Shown here in pieces: positions 63,994 to 64,000 of a stretch of 64,000 bases of DNA. The notes beneath the pieces are model-generated. The model saw only the letters and a list, made by a program, of their open reading frames with translations. It made no database searches and was not told the DNA's origin. Origin of the DNA: Flavobacterium taihuense (GTDB lineage Bacteria > Bacteroidota > Bacteroidia > Flavobacteriales > Flavobacteriaceae); contig NZ_JAHWYN010000006.1 in the NCBI RefSeq assembly GCF_019351435.1, forward strand, positions 212,269 through 276,268, given 5' to 3'. Position numbers and translations under genes: made by a program. Positions within the stretch are counted from its first letter, which is position 1. Every line of letters begins with the position of its first letter.

Positions 63994-64000
63994 TAAAAAC

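Overview
The window looks like chromosomal DNA of a Bacteroidota species, most like Flavobacterium. The DNA is AT-rich, purine-rich Shine-Dalgarno sequences are mostly absent, and many genes carry a TAnnTTTG-type -7 promoter box. The gene families (Crp/Fnr regulators with a DWW core motif, YHS and DM13 proteins, arm-type tyrosine recombinases, PRTRC genes) fit that phylum. I see no rRNA, tRNA or CRISPR array.

Layout. 1-15.3 kb: small stress and redox genes (DoxX, flavodoxin, AhpD-like, thioredoxin-like, peroxiredoxin-like, PhzF, PNPOx-like, GAPDH, FabF) with three Crp-like regulators. A decayed IS982 copy, an integrase stub, a frameshifted phzF and a dinB with an internal stop interrupt it. 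15.3-28 kb: an IS6-like relic, an MFS/PanE pair, a YHS protein, then a TetR-controlled block with a quinone oxidoreductase, an exported HAD dehalogenase-like protein and three paralogous alpha/beta hydrolases, followed by azoR and a MarR regulator. 28-37 kb: a four-gene DinB/NRDE/ATP-grasp/LysE operon, two more YHS genes, a DM13 lipoprotein, an outer-membrane barrel and a fourth Crp-like regulator. 37.2-48.5 kb: an integration hotspot. It holds an 8.4-kb putative integrative element bounded by matching att-like repeats, with a recombinase, a replication-initiator-like protein behind four 22-bp iterons, paired lipoproteins and an 894-residue DUF4365-like nuclease/TPR protein. A second HTH/recombinase module and a decayed recombinase follow. 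48.5-58.5 kb: an 11-gene leftward detoxification cluster with a divergent AraC gene. 59.5-64 kb: a GH43 enzyme, then a mobile-element backbone (ssb, DUF932, PRTRC-E) cut by 24-bp repeats that look like an IS21-family end.

How the genes work together. Four promoter families have fixed geometry. (i) A [C/T]TAAACTA motif lies 44 nt, counted through the G of TTTG, from the -7 box of the targets downstream of three Crp paralogues. (ii) A TGTCAG...TTACAA site sits at about -42 in front of two YHS genes and the DM13 gene. (iii) TTGTCCAT direct repeats 21 bp apart precede a thioredoxin-like and a YHS gene. (iv) ACTRATYAGT operators precede the TetR-block genes. A separate pair of GATTACTGA repeats, also 21 bp apart, lies between the second AraC gene and the cluster it probably controls.

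The best candidate for an undescribed system is the 8.4-kb element and its DUF4365-TPR cargo. The three repeated Crp-plus-target modules are the clearest new regulatory observation. All family assignments come from reading motifs by eye; no database search was run.
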